Of a stretch of DNA of 64,000 bases, positions 13,032 through 23,369 are shown in pieces. The DNA is taken from assembly GCA_947683625.1 (NCBI GenBank), contig CANTUR010000381.1:310001-374000 (forward strand). Reading direction: 5' to 3'. This stretch comes from Mallotus nudiflorus. Taxonomy: Eukaryota > Streptophyta > Magnoliopsida > Malpighiales > Euphorbiaceae. A program made the translations under genes and the position numbers. The notes beneath the pieces are model-generated. The model ran no database searches. It was not told where the DNA came from and was given only the letters and a program-made list of their open reading frames with translations. Positions within the stretch are counted from its first letter, which is position 1. Each line of letters starts with the position of its first letter.

Positions 13032-14455
13032 ATGTGGACCTTAGAGGACATTAAGGGAGCTTTGATGGATGACATGAGAGCTATGATGCAAGATGAACTG
13101 AGACAGGCTTTGGCCGGACTAGTGCAACCTATTATTGGACAACCACCTGCTGCTACTATTAAACATCCACCTGTTGTAAGAGCTCCACTTGTTGCTCCTC
13201 CACTTACTGCTAACAATGCTAGGGGGCAACATGCTCCTAGAAATGTGCCTACTACTGATGTGAGAATGGAAGACGTTGAAAACTACATGGTAGAAAAGGC
13301 GAAGAGAGAGTCACTTGAATTAGTTCAAGACCTTGAGTCTAAGTAGATGTAAGCATTGACTCAGAAAATGTCCAAGATGGAAGAGCTGATTAGAGGACAA
13401 GGAATGAGATATTCTTTTAACTTTAATGACATACTGCAAATGGAGGGAGATAAGCTGCCTGAAAAATTCAAAATGCCTCAACTATAGAAGTTTGATGGGA
13501 GAGAAGATCCAAGGATTCATTTGAGTCAATACACCATAACCATGAGCACTACTAAAGCACCATTGTCAGTAGTTGCTAGGCTATTTATGTTGTCCTTGGA
13601 AGGAATGGCTGTAAACTGGTACCATAGGTTAGAATAGTCTGTTAGAACTTACTAGAAGGAACTATGTACTGCATTCTTGAAGCAATATGATTATAACACT
13701 CGATTGGAAGTGTTAATTAGGGATTTGGAGTTGACTAATTAAAAATCAAATGAGTCCTTTTCTAATTTCTTAACTCATTTCATGAAAAAAGCAGGGATGA
13801 TGAAAAATAAGCTTACTGAGAAGGATCAAGTTAGAATGATAGTCCATAATGTGTCGCCCAATTTGGTCAAGAGGTTACAGATGATGAATCCCAAAACCTT
13901 TGTGGATTTGTATGATGATGGGTTACAAGCTGAGGAAATTAAGAGTGAGAAAAAGAAAACTATTAAAGGCACAGGAACTCAAAACTATCCAACTGGGGGC
14001 GTATAACAAGGAAGTACTAGCTGAGCTGTAGAGGTGCTTGCAGTTTAGTAACCCCGAAGGTTCTCCAACTTCAACCAACCACTCTCCAAAGTCCTAAAGA
14101 GGCTAATCCAAAAAGGCCTACTTTGACCCTTAACCTTTTCCAAACCCCCAAATCCAAATCTCCATGGCTATGATCCAAATAGTTACTATAAATTCCACCA
14201 AGCTACTGGCCATCCCATAGACAATTTTATTCGCCTAAAACATGAGATCCAAAACCTAATAGACTCTAGAAAAATCACCGACCTTGAGAAATCCAACTTT
14301 AACCCAAACACTAGAAACAACCTTTTTCCAAACTACCAAAATGTTCCACCACCAACCACCATGATGATCAACTCGGGAGTTAGTGAGGAAGAAGTGCTAA
14401 GCTCCTTTGAGGACCTAAACCTTATACCCAATATAGAACCTTTTGGATAGCCATA
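13032..14455 (+). pseudogene. Element B gag
   Basis: Starts MWTLEDIKGALMDDMRAMM at 13032. After stops near 13344 the chain reads LPEKFKMPQL, FDGREDPRIHLSQYT, MAVNWYHRL, FLKQYDYNTRLEVL and ESFSNFLTHF, the usual order of a Tat gag core, and the open block 13782-14006 continues it. The C-terminal part (14160-14290) reads YYKFHQATGHPIDNFIRLK, a Cys-poor version of the Tat gag tail. It would form the virus-like particle. At least five in-frame stops, mostly TAG where Gln, Trp or Glu is expected, mark it as dead. Confidence 0.8.
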
Positions 14456-14462
14456 AAGAGGA

Positions 14463-14792
14463 GTGGAAGATTTACTGGGCCAGCCTTCAGGAAAGTTTGA
14501 TTATAGAGTATTTTACTCGAAACCACCCTCTGTTGATATCCCTATTGAATCAATTGAGCCCTCAGGTTGGGGAGATGAGTTTGATGATAAGCCAGTAAAA
14601 GAAGAGCTTAAAATTCCCGAGCAGTTGCTAAGAGGAGTTGAAGATTTATTGGGACAACCTTCGGGCAAGTTCGATTACAGAGTTTTCTATTCTAAACCCG
14701 CTTCTGCTAACATCCCCATTGAATCGATTGTGCCGACAGGATGGAGTGATGAGTTTGAAGAAGATGAATTCTTAACCCCAGAAATGTCCTAA
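14463..14792 (+). pseudogene. Element B gag-protease linker with a 58-residue tandem duplication
   Basis: Open frame with two copies of a unit beginning GVEDLLGQPSGKFDYRVFYS and continuing through IPIESI and a GW-DEF acidic segment. The copies are 174 bp apart. The unit is acidic and has no catalytic motif I recognise. It lies between the gag tail and the protease-region ORF in the same general frame; stops on both sides break continuity. Confidence 0.65.
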
Positions 14793-14978
14793 GAAGAAGT
14801 GGAAGAGCTATTAAGCCAACATATGTACAAGCTAAGGGAGTTGAAAGGAAAGGAAACATGCACCATGGAAGTGTGGAAGGATGGGAAAAGAGACTGAACC
14901 ATTGGAGTTATTGACATCTGGTATAACTCTGATGAGGAAAGCCTAGGTGGTTTCGATGTTTGGAGTGATGATCCTAAA

Positions 14979-16097
14979 GTGAATCATGTCACTAGAAGTA
15001 GGATGAATTATAAAGCAGCAAAAAAGAAAACAGATGGTGTAATAAAAAGAGAAGATGTAGAAGTAGAGGAAGAACAGAAGGAGGATTTGATTTTGGAACA
15101 ACTCAAGAAGGCTAAAGCGAGTGTGAGCATCTGGGAATTACTGATGCATTCGGGTAGTCAAATAAGGGCTCTAGTTAAAGCTTTATCGAATATGAGCATT
15201 GAAACAGTTGCTATGCCTGAGGCTGTGGTAGCAAAGGTAATAGAAAAGAAACATGGGCTGATAACATTCTCAGATGATGACTTGCCTTTAGAGGGAAGAA
15301 ACCATAACAAGGCATTATTTATCCCAGCTGAAGTAAAAGGGAAGAGAACCAACTTTGTAATGATGGATGATGGTTCAGCTATAAATGTATGCCCACTAAA
15401 AATCCTACCTAATTTAGGTCTGAAAGTAGATGACTTGACGGCTTCAAACCTCATATTCATAGCTTACGATGATAGTACCAGGAATATGGAGGGAATATTT
15501 CAGGCTTTGGTCAAAACAGGGCCTGTAGAGTCAACTGTTGAATTTACTGTACTGGACATCCCTGTTACCTATGCCTTGCTATTGGGAAGGTTGTGGTTTC
15601 ATGCCCTGGGAGTAGTACCTTCAATAGTGCACCAGAAAATAAAATTCCCTCATGAAGGAGATGTCATGACAATAAAAGATGGAACCAATGCAGCTATGGC
15701 AGCCATACTTGATAAACAGAAACAAGTGTGTGCACCCCTTGGTTTCCAGATTTCTGGGATATTTGATGGGACTGAAATGGATTCAAGAGTAGCAAAAATG
15801 ATAGAGAACATGAATTACTGGTTTAGACGAGGATTGGGGAAGAATGAACAAGGAGAATTCACAGGATTCAAAAATCAAGATGACACAACGCGATTGGGTT
15901 TTACAGGGGAAGTAAAGCCAAAAGGTAGAAGGGCAAGGAAGAGATTCAATGCAGAGAAGAGGAAGCTTTATGAAAAATTTGGTCCTTTGAGTGAGAAATT
16001 CATCAAGCCAGGGGAAGACAAATACTATCTAGGAGCCAAGGAATCAGTCAATGTTGCTAGAACAGATGTCCCTGGGTTTGAGATCTTTAAAGAGTAG
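14979..16097 (+). CDS. Element B protease-region ORF, 372 aa
   Basis: The longest open frame in the window. A basic/acidic N-terminus is followed by ASVSIWELLMHSG (about residue 45), DDDLPLEGRNHNKALFI (about 100), then MMDDGSAINVCPLKIL (about 127), where D-D-G-S-A fits the retropepsin-like active site of Tat elements. LDIPVTYALLLGRLWFHALG (about 190) is the conserved second half. The tail holds a GLGKNEQG-type glycine-rich stretch and basic residues. A stop at 16095-16097 ends it where RT would be expected. The same motifs occur in element C (39340-39960). It probably matured a Gag protein, but gag itself is broken. Confidence 0.8.
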   Translation: MNHVTRSRMNYKAAKKKTDGVIKREDVEVEEEQKEDLILEQLKKAKASVSIWELLMHSGSQIRALVKALSNMSIETVAMPEAVVAKVIEKKHGLITFSDDDLPLEGRNHNKALFIPAEVKGKRTNFVMMDDGSAINVCPLKILPNLGLKVDDLTASNLIFIAYDDSTRNMEGIFQALVKTGPVESTVEFTVLDIPVTYALLLGRLWFHALGVVPSIVHQKIKFPHEGDVMTIKDGTNAAMAAILDKQKQVCAPLGFQISGIFDGTEMDSRVAKMIENMNYWFRRGLGKNEQGEFTGFKNQDDTTRLGFTGEVKPKGRRARKRFNAEKRKLYEKFGPLSEKFIKPGEDKYYLGAKESVNVARTDVPGFEIFKE

Positions 16098-16843
16098 ATT
16101 GTGGAGAATCTGATGAAGGACAATAAAGAGGAAGTGATGAAGTTGGCAGCTGAGAGGATGGGCAGTGATGCTGTTAAAGAGTTGTTATGTCAACCACCTC
16201 AAGGACAACCACTATGAGACTCAGCATCATTAGCATCTAGAATAGGAAATAAAATTTCCCATTGTATCATTGAATAAAATTTTAGTTTCTAGTGATCGAT
16301 GATATAAATTCTAACCATGTTTACTTATTTAATATACATCCTAATGGTACTGTGCATTATGATATTGATCACATCTACTTGTTTGACATTAATTTAATTC
16401 AATTAGATTCATTCAACATGGGCACAAATTCAAAGAACATACATATATCACATGATGTAACTTCTAAAGATAGGAAATGTGAGAAAAATAAAAAAAAAAA
16501 GAAAAGTAAAAAGAAGAAAAAGAAGAAAAAAACATAGAGAGAATAAAGAGAGAAAAAAAAAGAAGAGAAAGAAAGAATAATAAGGTAAAAATTAGAGAGG
16601 AAAATGCATGACTGACTGATAACAGGAGATATATCATGTGATGTAATGAATGTTCTCATTTTTGCCCTAATGAATGATTAAAATTGAATTTTAAATTTTT
16701 GTTCAAACATCGCGTATTGGTGTTTATCATACTATATAAGTATCTGAATAGAAAAATAATGCATGATGAAAGCTAAATCAGAGCTATGAAATCACTATTT
16801 TAGGTACGTTTTCTTTTTTCCACCTCTTTTGTAATTTTCCTTA
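16098..16843 (+). other. Region after protease ORF; RT missing
   Basis: The frame continues briefly after the stop (NLMKDNKEEVMKLAAERMG-like) and then loses coding character. No RT, RNase H or integrase motif follows. A purine-rich tract of about 90 bp (16484-16575, mostly A with scattered G) gives spurious Lys/Phe-rich frames on both strands. Confidence 0.6.
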
Positions 16844-17054
16844 TTAGCCTAGCATCCCCTTATACCTTGAGAATTCAGGTGGCTCAGTAACTTGCTTTTC
16901 AATCCATACATTATAACTATCAATTATTGCATCAGCATCAAGCCTCATGTTCTGCTCAAGAATTCTTTGAAGTGCAAGTCCAGTTGATTTCATCATCCAG
17001 AATTCGCTTAAATCAGTTCGCCCACTCCTATGCATCTCCAATACATAAGATTGC
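16844..17054 (-). pseudogene. Antisense exon-like segment in element B
   Basis: The minus strand has an open segment reading SYVLEMHRSGRTDLSEFW, MKSTGLALQRILEQNMRLD and DSYNVWIEKQVTEPPEFS before a stop. Just upstream the strand reads ccctattag, a fair splice acceptor, so it looks like a last exon rather than a free-standing ORF. I do not recognise the protein. Codon use is mixed and not simple-sequence. It lies between protease and the 3' LTR, antisense to the element, where some Tat elements carry extra antisense genes. Confidence 0.45.
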
Positions 17055-17636
17055 AGCTAATAGGGTTAGTAAGACAAAGGGCCAACAATAATAAATGACC
17101 AAACTGAGTCTCTTGTGCACATGAAGAAAGTGATTGCTAGGATGAATTCAAAACAAAGCTGGGGGCAAAATGTAACTCCGGGACAAGTTAAGGGCAAAAT
17201 GGTAAAAATAGTAGAACTTCAAAGTTAGTGAAAATGGTCTCAGGGCATAAAGGAGTATATTGCAAGGATACAGATATAACAATTATCATATAGCATAAGC
17301 AGTAACAAAAAGAAAAGTTCAATAGTTCATCGGTCAATCATGAGCTCTAGTGTAAAGCTGTGGACCCCACTCACTAGCCTAGTTATTTGTTCAATGGACT
17401 ATATCAGAAGCTCAAACATCAAAAGTACCAATAATGAAGCATCAAGTGCTTGAACCTACAAGTTGTTGATGAGGCACTCGTTCTCACACTCTAAGCTGCG
17501 AACATAGCTTTGCTCCAAACAGAAGACCTATTAGGATCATGCATGTTATGCATAACATGCATACATTTGTTATGAAATACTTTCTTTGCATAATAAAGTC
17601 TTTAAGCCTAGTCAAGATTGTCCAAACACTTTGCTA

Positions 17637-17849
17637 CTAACATTCAAAACTAGCTTTATAAAAGTGCAAGAAAGTAGTCAAAGTATACACAGGTAAAGCA
17701 TTTGAAGGAATGAAAATAAAAGGAGTAACATTACCAAGAAGCATTATCTTGGTGACCTCAAAAGGCTGGATAAGACTTTTAAGCTTCTCACACTCAATAT
17801 CCATCTCTATAGTCTCATTGAGAGCATCATTTAGAATATCTCTCCACAA
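17637..17849 (-). pseudogene. Second antisense exon-like segment in element B
   Basis: The minus strand reads WRDILNDALNETIEMDIECE, then KSLIQPFEVTKIMLLG, after which GTAATG offers a splice donor at about 17738 and coding quality drops. With the segment at 16844-17054 it suggests a spliced gene of unknown identity on the opposite strand. Alternatively both are chance open frames. Confidence 0.4.
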
Positions 17850-17918
17850 CAGTTAGACTATAGAATATGGTAACGAGAAGGTCGAACATGTCAGTGATAC
17901 ATGTGCTCGGCCCTAAAA

Positions 17919-18362
17919 AGGGAAGAATGCACTAAAAACTTGAGAGACGAATGCACTCTGAAGACTTCTTTGATGGTGAAATAAAAACCTCTAACTTCCA
18001 AATCTTTTCTTTGGCAGGAAATGTTAGGAAGAGGAATGAGGCCCTTTACCATAGCATCAATATTCAGCCTAAAGCCACAACCTTAATGGTAGAATATCAC
18101 GACCCTATAATCAGAGACATCATGATTAAAAGGGAAGAATGCACTCAAAACTTGGGACAAATGCACTCTGAAAAATTCTTTGATTATGAAATAAAAATCT
18201 CTAACTCATAAATCTTCTCTTTTGTAGGAAATGTTAGGAAGAGGAATGATGGAGCCCTCCACCATAGCATCAACAGAAGAAAGCCATAACTTCGATGGCA
18301 GAACATCGTGACCTTGTGACTAGAGACATCATCACCATAATTAAATAGGGAAGAATGCAAAA
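17919..18362 (+). repeat. Tandem repeat, about 215-bp unit, two copies and a partial third
   Basis: gggaagaatgca recurs at 17919, 18132 and 18348. Each unit holds atgcactctgaa, a gaaataaaaa-ctctaac stretch, aggaaatgttaggaagagg and catcaat. The copies have diverged by small indels. Confidence 0.75.
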
Positions 18363-18879
18363 TAATGATATTGCATTTTGACAAAATTTATTCACTTACA
18401 AATAAACCATACTAACTTATGGTATTTTATGCAGGGAAAATAAAAAAGAATGAAGAAGAGGAAAAGAATCAATACATCAATAAGAATGACTAGGATAGCA
18501 AATGCTAATCAATCATCAAAATCTCACTCTGTGTGACAAATACCAAAGGGAAGTAGTATAACTCTATCTTTTTTTATTTTGTAGTGAAGCACAAAGAAAA
18601 TTTATAAAATTGAGAGTAAATTCATCCACTTCATGATATCATGTGCAAAAACTTATCTCATGACCTTTGATTTTATTGGCTTTCTTTTATTAGCCTCGTA
18701 GAATTCAGATGTCTTATTGACAGTTCTATGCTGAGAGTTTTTTAAGACTCTAATCAATCTAATGCTTAATTTACACCCAAACGAGGGGAAGAATGTGCAA
18801 AGACAAAACCTATGGACTTGCAGTATAATTGGTTGAATTTCAAAGTGTCATTTTGGTCTTTTGAATAATAAATGTGCAT

Positions 18880-19217
18880 ATAATCTACTCCAATGCTCAG
18901 AAATGAGTAGGAGTACAAATCCCTCAATGGTATCCACACTGAGTAATACGAGAAAGGTGGGGAATCATTAAGAGGAGAATTGGAATAAGAGCAAGCATAA
19001 TGTACTCCAATGCCCAAAAATGAACAAGAGTATCAACGTGAACCTCTGGAGGTATCCACGCTGAGTAATACAAGAAAGGCGGGGGAATACTAAAAGAGGA
19101 CCCATGTTAAAAAAAAACTTGCTCTACTTACTCTAATGCTCTATAAGAGTATGAGTATCCAAAGGACCTTTCCAATGGTATCCACGCTGAGTAATATGAG
19201 AAAAGCGGGGGAATACT
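18880..19217 (+). repeat. Tandem repeat, about 125-bp unit, three copies
   Basis: The block ggtatccac-ctgagtaata-gagaaa-ggggaat occurs near 18929, 19051 and 19177, preceded each time by a version of ctccaatgct-agaaatga-agagta. Confidence 0.75.
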
Positions 19218-19453
19218 TGGATAAGGAAGAAAATCACAAAAATAATTCAAAGACTGTTTTGATACTTTGAATTCAATATTTTTATGCTTAATTTCCACAA
19301 GTTTTGTTTAGAAAATTTTCCCTAAAATTAGGTGTGGAAGTAAGCTCTTCACTTGGTAAATGCTATACTCTCAACATAAGATAGTTAACAATGCCTCTAA
19401 CCTTTGTGAATGGCAAATAAGTGACAGTCATGAAAATAAAAAATAGTGAGATT

Positions 19454-21964
19454 TGTTAAGTACATCCAACTTGTAAATTTGGTTAACATAGCAGTGCAAA
19501 AGAGAGCAGTCAGATATAGACACCCAGAAAGTCAGGAGTACATAAACTCTAAATCAGTCATCTTGAGCTTTAGAATCTGGCCATTGGCTCCATCCTCTAG
19601 TAGAGTCATCACGGTGAAAGATGTCCAGAGGTTTAATAGAAGAAGTCCCAACACTGTAAGGATCAAAGCCCAAATCAGACTATATGACCGAGTGTAGTTG
19701 GTATTGTACGACCGAGTGCAATGTATCCTTAATCGATTATACGACCGAGTATAATCGACATCATACAATCGAGTATGATGTAATTTTTTTCAATTCAAGA
19801 CTATGCGACAGAGTGTAGTCAGCATTGTATGACCGAGTGCAATGTATCCTCAATCGATTATACGATCGAGTATAATCGACGTCATACGACCGAGTATGAT
19901 GTAATTTTTTTCAATTCAAGACTATATGATCAAGTGTAGTCAGCATTGTACAACTGAGTGCAATGTATCCTTAATCGATTATATGACCGAGTATAATCAG
20001 CATCATACGACCGAGTATGATGTAATTTTTTTCAATGCCGGTCAGCATTGCACAATACCGACACGCAATAATTCCATTTTTTCATTTTTTCGTGTATTTT
20101 CCTTATTTTTATCAATTTTTTTCAGTGTTTTAATTGGTTAAAAATTCAAATTTTATCCTTATGATTATCTAATAAATTTTGTTTTAAATGCAGAAGGATT
20201 TTTTTTGAAATCAAAACAAATGCTATCTGATTGTCAGTCTGTTCCCCCTTTGGAGGAAGTTCAGTATGTGCAAACTCTACATTTAAAAGCAGAGTCTGCA
20301 TGCATGCGTGAGAGGAGGTTTTTTTTGAGGAGGCTTGGCTATGGGGTTTTTTGACAAAAGGCTTTTTTTGGAGAGGTTTTTCTAAGGGGGAACTTTTTTT
20401 TCTTCTGGTTTTCAAAAGGATTTTTCTTTCTAGAGAGCTTTTACATAAAAAAAAATGCAGAAACCCTAAAAAACCCCAATTTTGGATACTGCCAGTGTCA
20501 TTAAACACAATCAAGTCTGATTCTATAATCAACAAACAATTTAATTTCAACAGTGAAAATCCTAATATGAGGGGCCAAAAAAGAGCATCTGCACAGCATC
20601 TAAATCTCCAGTGATATATTTCTATTTCATTTTCACTCTTTTCTATTGTTTTCTTTTTGTGATTTTTCTTTTATTATGTTATTCTTTTTTATTTTTTAAT
20701 TTCATTACTAATCTAATTACTTTTTTTTCTGTTTTGATGTAGGTATGTGGATTGAGGAGGATACCGCCTATATTTGAATTGAACAGAAGGTCCATGGAAT
20801 GCCATGGATGAGCCTGTATTATTTCTTCAATAGTTCTTAGGATTTATTTATTTATTATTTTTTCCATTTTTGGTGTTCTGTGTAGTTATTTTAATGTTTG
20901 GGTGTATAATTTTAATTTTGTACGTAGTTTGTAGTAGCCCTAGTAGTGGGAATAGTAAATTTTCATTTTCTATATTTTAAAATTAATTAGTAATTAGGTT
21001 CAATTGGGTAAAAAAATTAATTAAAATCAATGGTGGCAGTAGCTTAAATTATGGTTTTCATGTAATTAATTTAAGGTTCTTTTTTTAGAAAAATCATTGT
21101 AATGTTTGTTTGATCTATTTTTGTGTTTTATTTATTTTGGGCTTGTTTTTATGTTTTTTTTTTATGTTTTTAGGCCCTAAGCCCACGTTTAGGTCTAACC
21201 TACTAAATAAATAGGTTTAAAAATGGTTTAGAACTTTAAATAATTAAAATCAACTTAAGCCCATTAGGTTAATTAGATTTTAGGCCCACATTAGTTAATT
21301 AAAAATTGTTTAGACTTAGCTCAGCCCATTTAATTGCATTTCTTTTAAAATAAATAGATCTAGGCCCATATTTTATTTAAAATAAAACCATATTAGACTT
21401 AGGCCCACTAATTTGATTTTCCTTTAAAATTGAATAGACTTAAGCCCATATCTTATAAAGACTAAAACGTAGATTTAGGCTCATTAATTAATAAAATGTA
21501 GGCCCACTTTTATTCTATTTCACTTGTAAATAAAATGTAGATTTAGCTAAGTTTTTAATAAAATTAATATAGTTTAAACTTAGGGACAACACGATCTTGA
21601 GTGCATTTTTTACTTGTAATTTTATTGACTTGTTGCCTTTTTTGGTAGATGGATGTTAATTAGTGTTTAATAAAATTGCATGTAATTAGAGAATGAAATA
21701 ATCATTTATAAAATTTTTCTAAATGAACACAAGACTACGAGAAGTTACTATTTCGTATCCAGAATCTCCTGGTTGTGGTGCTAATTTTCTTTTAGAGAAT
21801 CGAGTACCACCAATAAAATTGTCCCAGTTATTACCCTGGGTGGCAACTCCTCATCTCCACGCCATGTCTTTGTGACAGTGGTTAGTGTGTTCTCTAAGGC
21901 CCTGAGCCTAAACAGTGTCGCGGTTGCTAAAATCTTCGATGCGCACTAAACCCCGCCGTCTACA
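19454..21964 (+). repeat. 3' LTR of element B
   Basis: 2511 bp if it starts at TGTTAAGTAC (19454). That point is preceded by a purine-rich aaaaaatagtgagatt that could be a decayed polypurine tract. Homology with the 5' LTR is clear from 20034 onward. The first 580 bp differ and include the palindrome array. The end gtctaca (21964) is fixed by the CATAT duplication. Confidence 0.82.
19678..20022 (+). repeat. Palindrome array: three 121-bp units, four dyads each, GACCGA centre
   Basis: Twelve dyads start at about 19678, 19702, 19734, 19759, 19799, 19822, 19855, 19880, 19920, 19943, 19976 and 20001. Each is arm-GACCGA-complementary arm. Within a unit the four arms differ (GACTA-, CATTG-, CGATTATAC, CATCATAC types); between units the same four recur in the same order. 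The third dyad has perfect 9-bp arms CGATTATAC/GTATAATCG and the fourth perfect 8-bp arms CATCATAC/GTATGATG. Variants of the centre (GATCGA, AATCGA, AACTGA, GATCAA) are mostly explained by transitions. The array is absent from the 5' LTR. Confidence 0.92.
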
Positions 21965-22480
21965 CATATATCTTTGTAATGTTATAGGAGCATTGCATAA
22001 TCCAAATGGCATTCTTCTGTAAGCAAATGTGCCATAAGGATATGTAAAAGTGGTATTTTCTTAATCTTTTGGAGCTATAGTAATTTGATTGTATCCCGAA
22101 TATCCATCTAAGAAACAACAAAAAGCATGTCCTATTATTCTCGTCAACATTTGGTCAATGAATGGCAATAAAAAGTGAACCTTTCTTATGGTTTAGTTAA
22201 ACTTCCTATAAGAAATGCACACCCTCCATCCATTTACCACTCTTGTAGGAATCAACTCTCCTTCCTCATTTTCCATAATGGTCATTCCTCCTTTCTTTGG
22301 TATGCACTGGATAGGACTCACCCATGAACTGTTTGAGATTAGATAAATGATCCCAGCATCTAGTAGCTTGACCACTCTTTACTACTTCTTTCGTGTATGG
22401 GTTGAGCCTTCTCTACCTTTCAATGGTTGGCTTATGCCACTCCTCCATTAAGATCTTATGCCCTTAATGTCAGAGATCTA
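21965..22480 (-). pseudogene. Element A reverse transcriptase, N-terminal half
   Basis: The minus-strand block 22375-22193 reads LLDAGIIYLISNSSWVSPI, then IPKKGGMT, ELIPTRVVNGWRVCISYRKF, the standard RT fingers of Athila. Further on, FLRWIFGIQSNYY-like and CLQKNAIWIMQCSYN-like reading in shifted frames corresponds to the palm with the MPFGLCNAP block. It ends at the CATAT where B inserted and continues at 9836. Confidence 0.85.
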
Positions 22481-23100
22481 CCATCCAATTACTTTTATCC
22501 TTCTTTTTAATATTTCACAAGCAAATTCTCTTAATCTTAGGTGAGTTTGGTTTTCACCTAGAAAAGTGTACCTCAAATAGTTGGATAAAAGGCTTTAAGT
22601 CTAATTTAGTGGTTTGATGATGGAGGGTGCTATAGGTTCAGCGTTTGGTAATTATATATAAGGTAAGTAGGGTTGGTGTTTGAGGTTTACTTCCTCATGA
22701 GAGGATTGTATTTGAAAACACTTCTTAATAATCTCAATTTCTATATACTTTGTCAACCTTTATCAATGGCCTTCACTCACACATTCATCAATAACATCAA
22801 CTCATTTACAAAAACCATTATCAAAGGGATATTACATACCTTAATAAACATCAAACTTACAACTTTCATTTCCCACTCTCAATGTGAGTATACCATCATA
22901 AACATCAATTATAGCTTTTATAGTATATAGAAAAGGCATACCAAGAATCAATGGGACATATTTATCCTCTTTAAATTTGAGAACTACAAAGTCAACTAGA
23001 AATATTAACTTCCTAACCCTTATAAGGATGATGTAGATACTGCATTAACACTCAATTTGTTAATCCTTTTAGATAGAGCATCCGTCTTGGCATTTAACAT
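22481..23100 (-). pseudogene. Element A protease region
   Basis: The minus strand near 23010-22860 reads RKLIFLVDFVVLKFKED, VPLILGMPFLYTIKAIIDVY and GILTLRVGNES, typical of the second half of an Athila aspartic protease. The catalytic D-[ST]-G part is not clearly preserved. Stops are frequent. Confidence 0.7.
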
Positions 23101-23369
23101 GGTTAGGTTTTCAACCTTAATTGACCTAACTTCCTTTGGAATGGCTCTCTCATTAGACCAAATACTTTATGTATTAGCCGTTTCCTAACAAAGGTCCAAA
23201 GCATCTTCACATGTCTTTCACATGATGGTTTCCCTAGTCATTGTATCAATGTTCACATTAACTTATAGATTGACACTTTTGTAGAATGATTGCACCAAAT
23301 CCTAAAAAGGTATTAGTTATGGTGGACACTATCTTTAAAGGTCCTTGAACCTATCCCAATATTAATAAA

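Larger units (their letters stand above)
9837..21964 (+). mobile_element. Element B: non-autonomous Tat/Ogre-like retrotransposon, 12.1 kb
   Basis: Starts TGTAAGTACC (9837), ends GTCTACA (21964), and is flanked by CATAT at 9832-9836 and 21965-21969. Removing it restores the Athila RT codons (QRYM MAIF), so this is one clean insertion. Contents: 5' LTR, primer site matching the Tat/Ogre type, leader, decayed gag, duplicated linker, a nearly intact protease-region ORF, about 3.3 kb without RT or integrase, then the 3' LTR. It therefore needed enzymes from another element. In a hand-aligned 60-bp stretch (10801 versus about 20755) the LTRs differ at three positions, so the insertion is not recent. 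Confidence 0.9.

Noticed and set aside
13001..13216. 71-codon ORF antisense to the gag start of element B
   Set aside because: It is a shadow of the gag frame with Ala/Ser/Gly-rich composition created by the Pro/Ala codons on the other strand.
16399..16659. Lys-rich and Phe-rich ORFs on opposite strands
   Set aside because: Both derive from one purine tract (16484-16575) and show no protein-like variation.
20146..20550. 134-codon minus-strand ORF in the 3' LTR of element B
   Set aside because: It is antisense in the LTR; the paired 5' LTR (10140-10550) does not keep the frame open.
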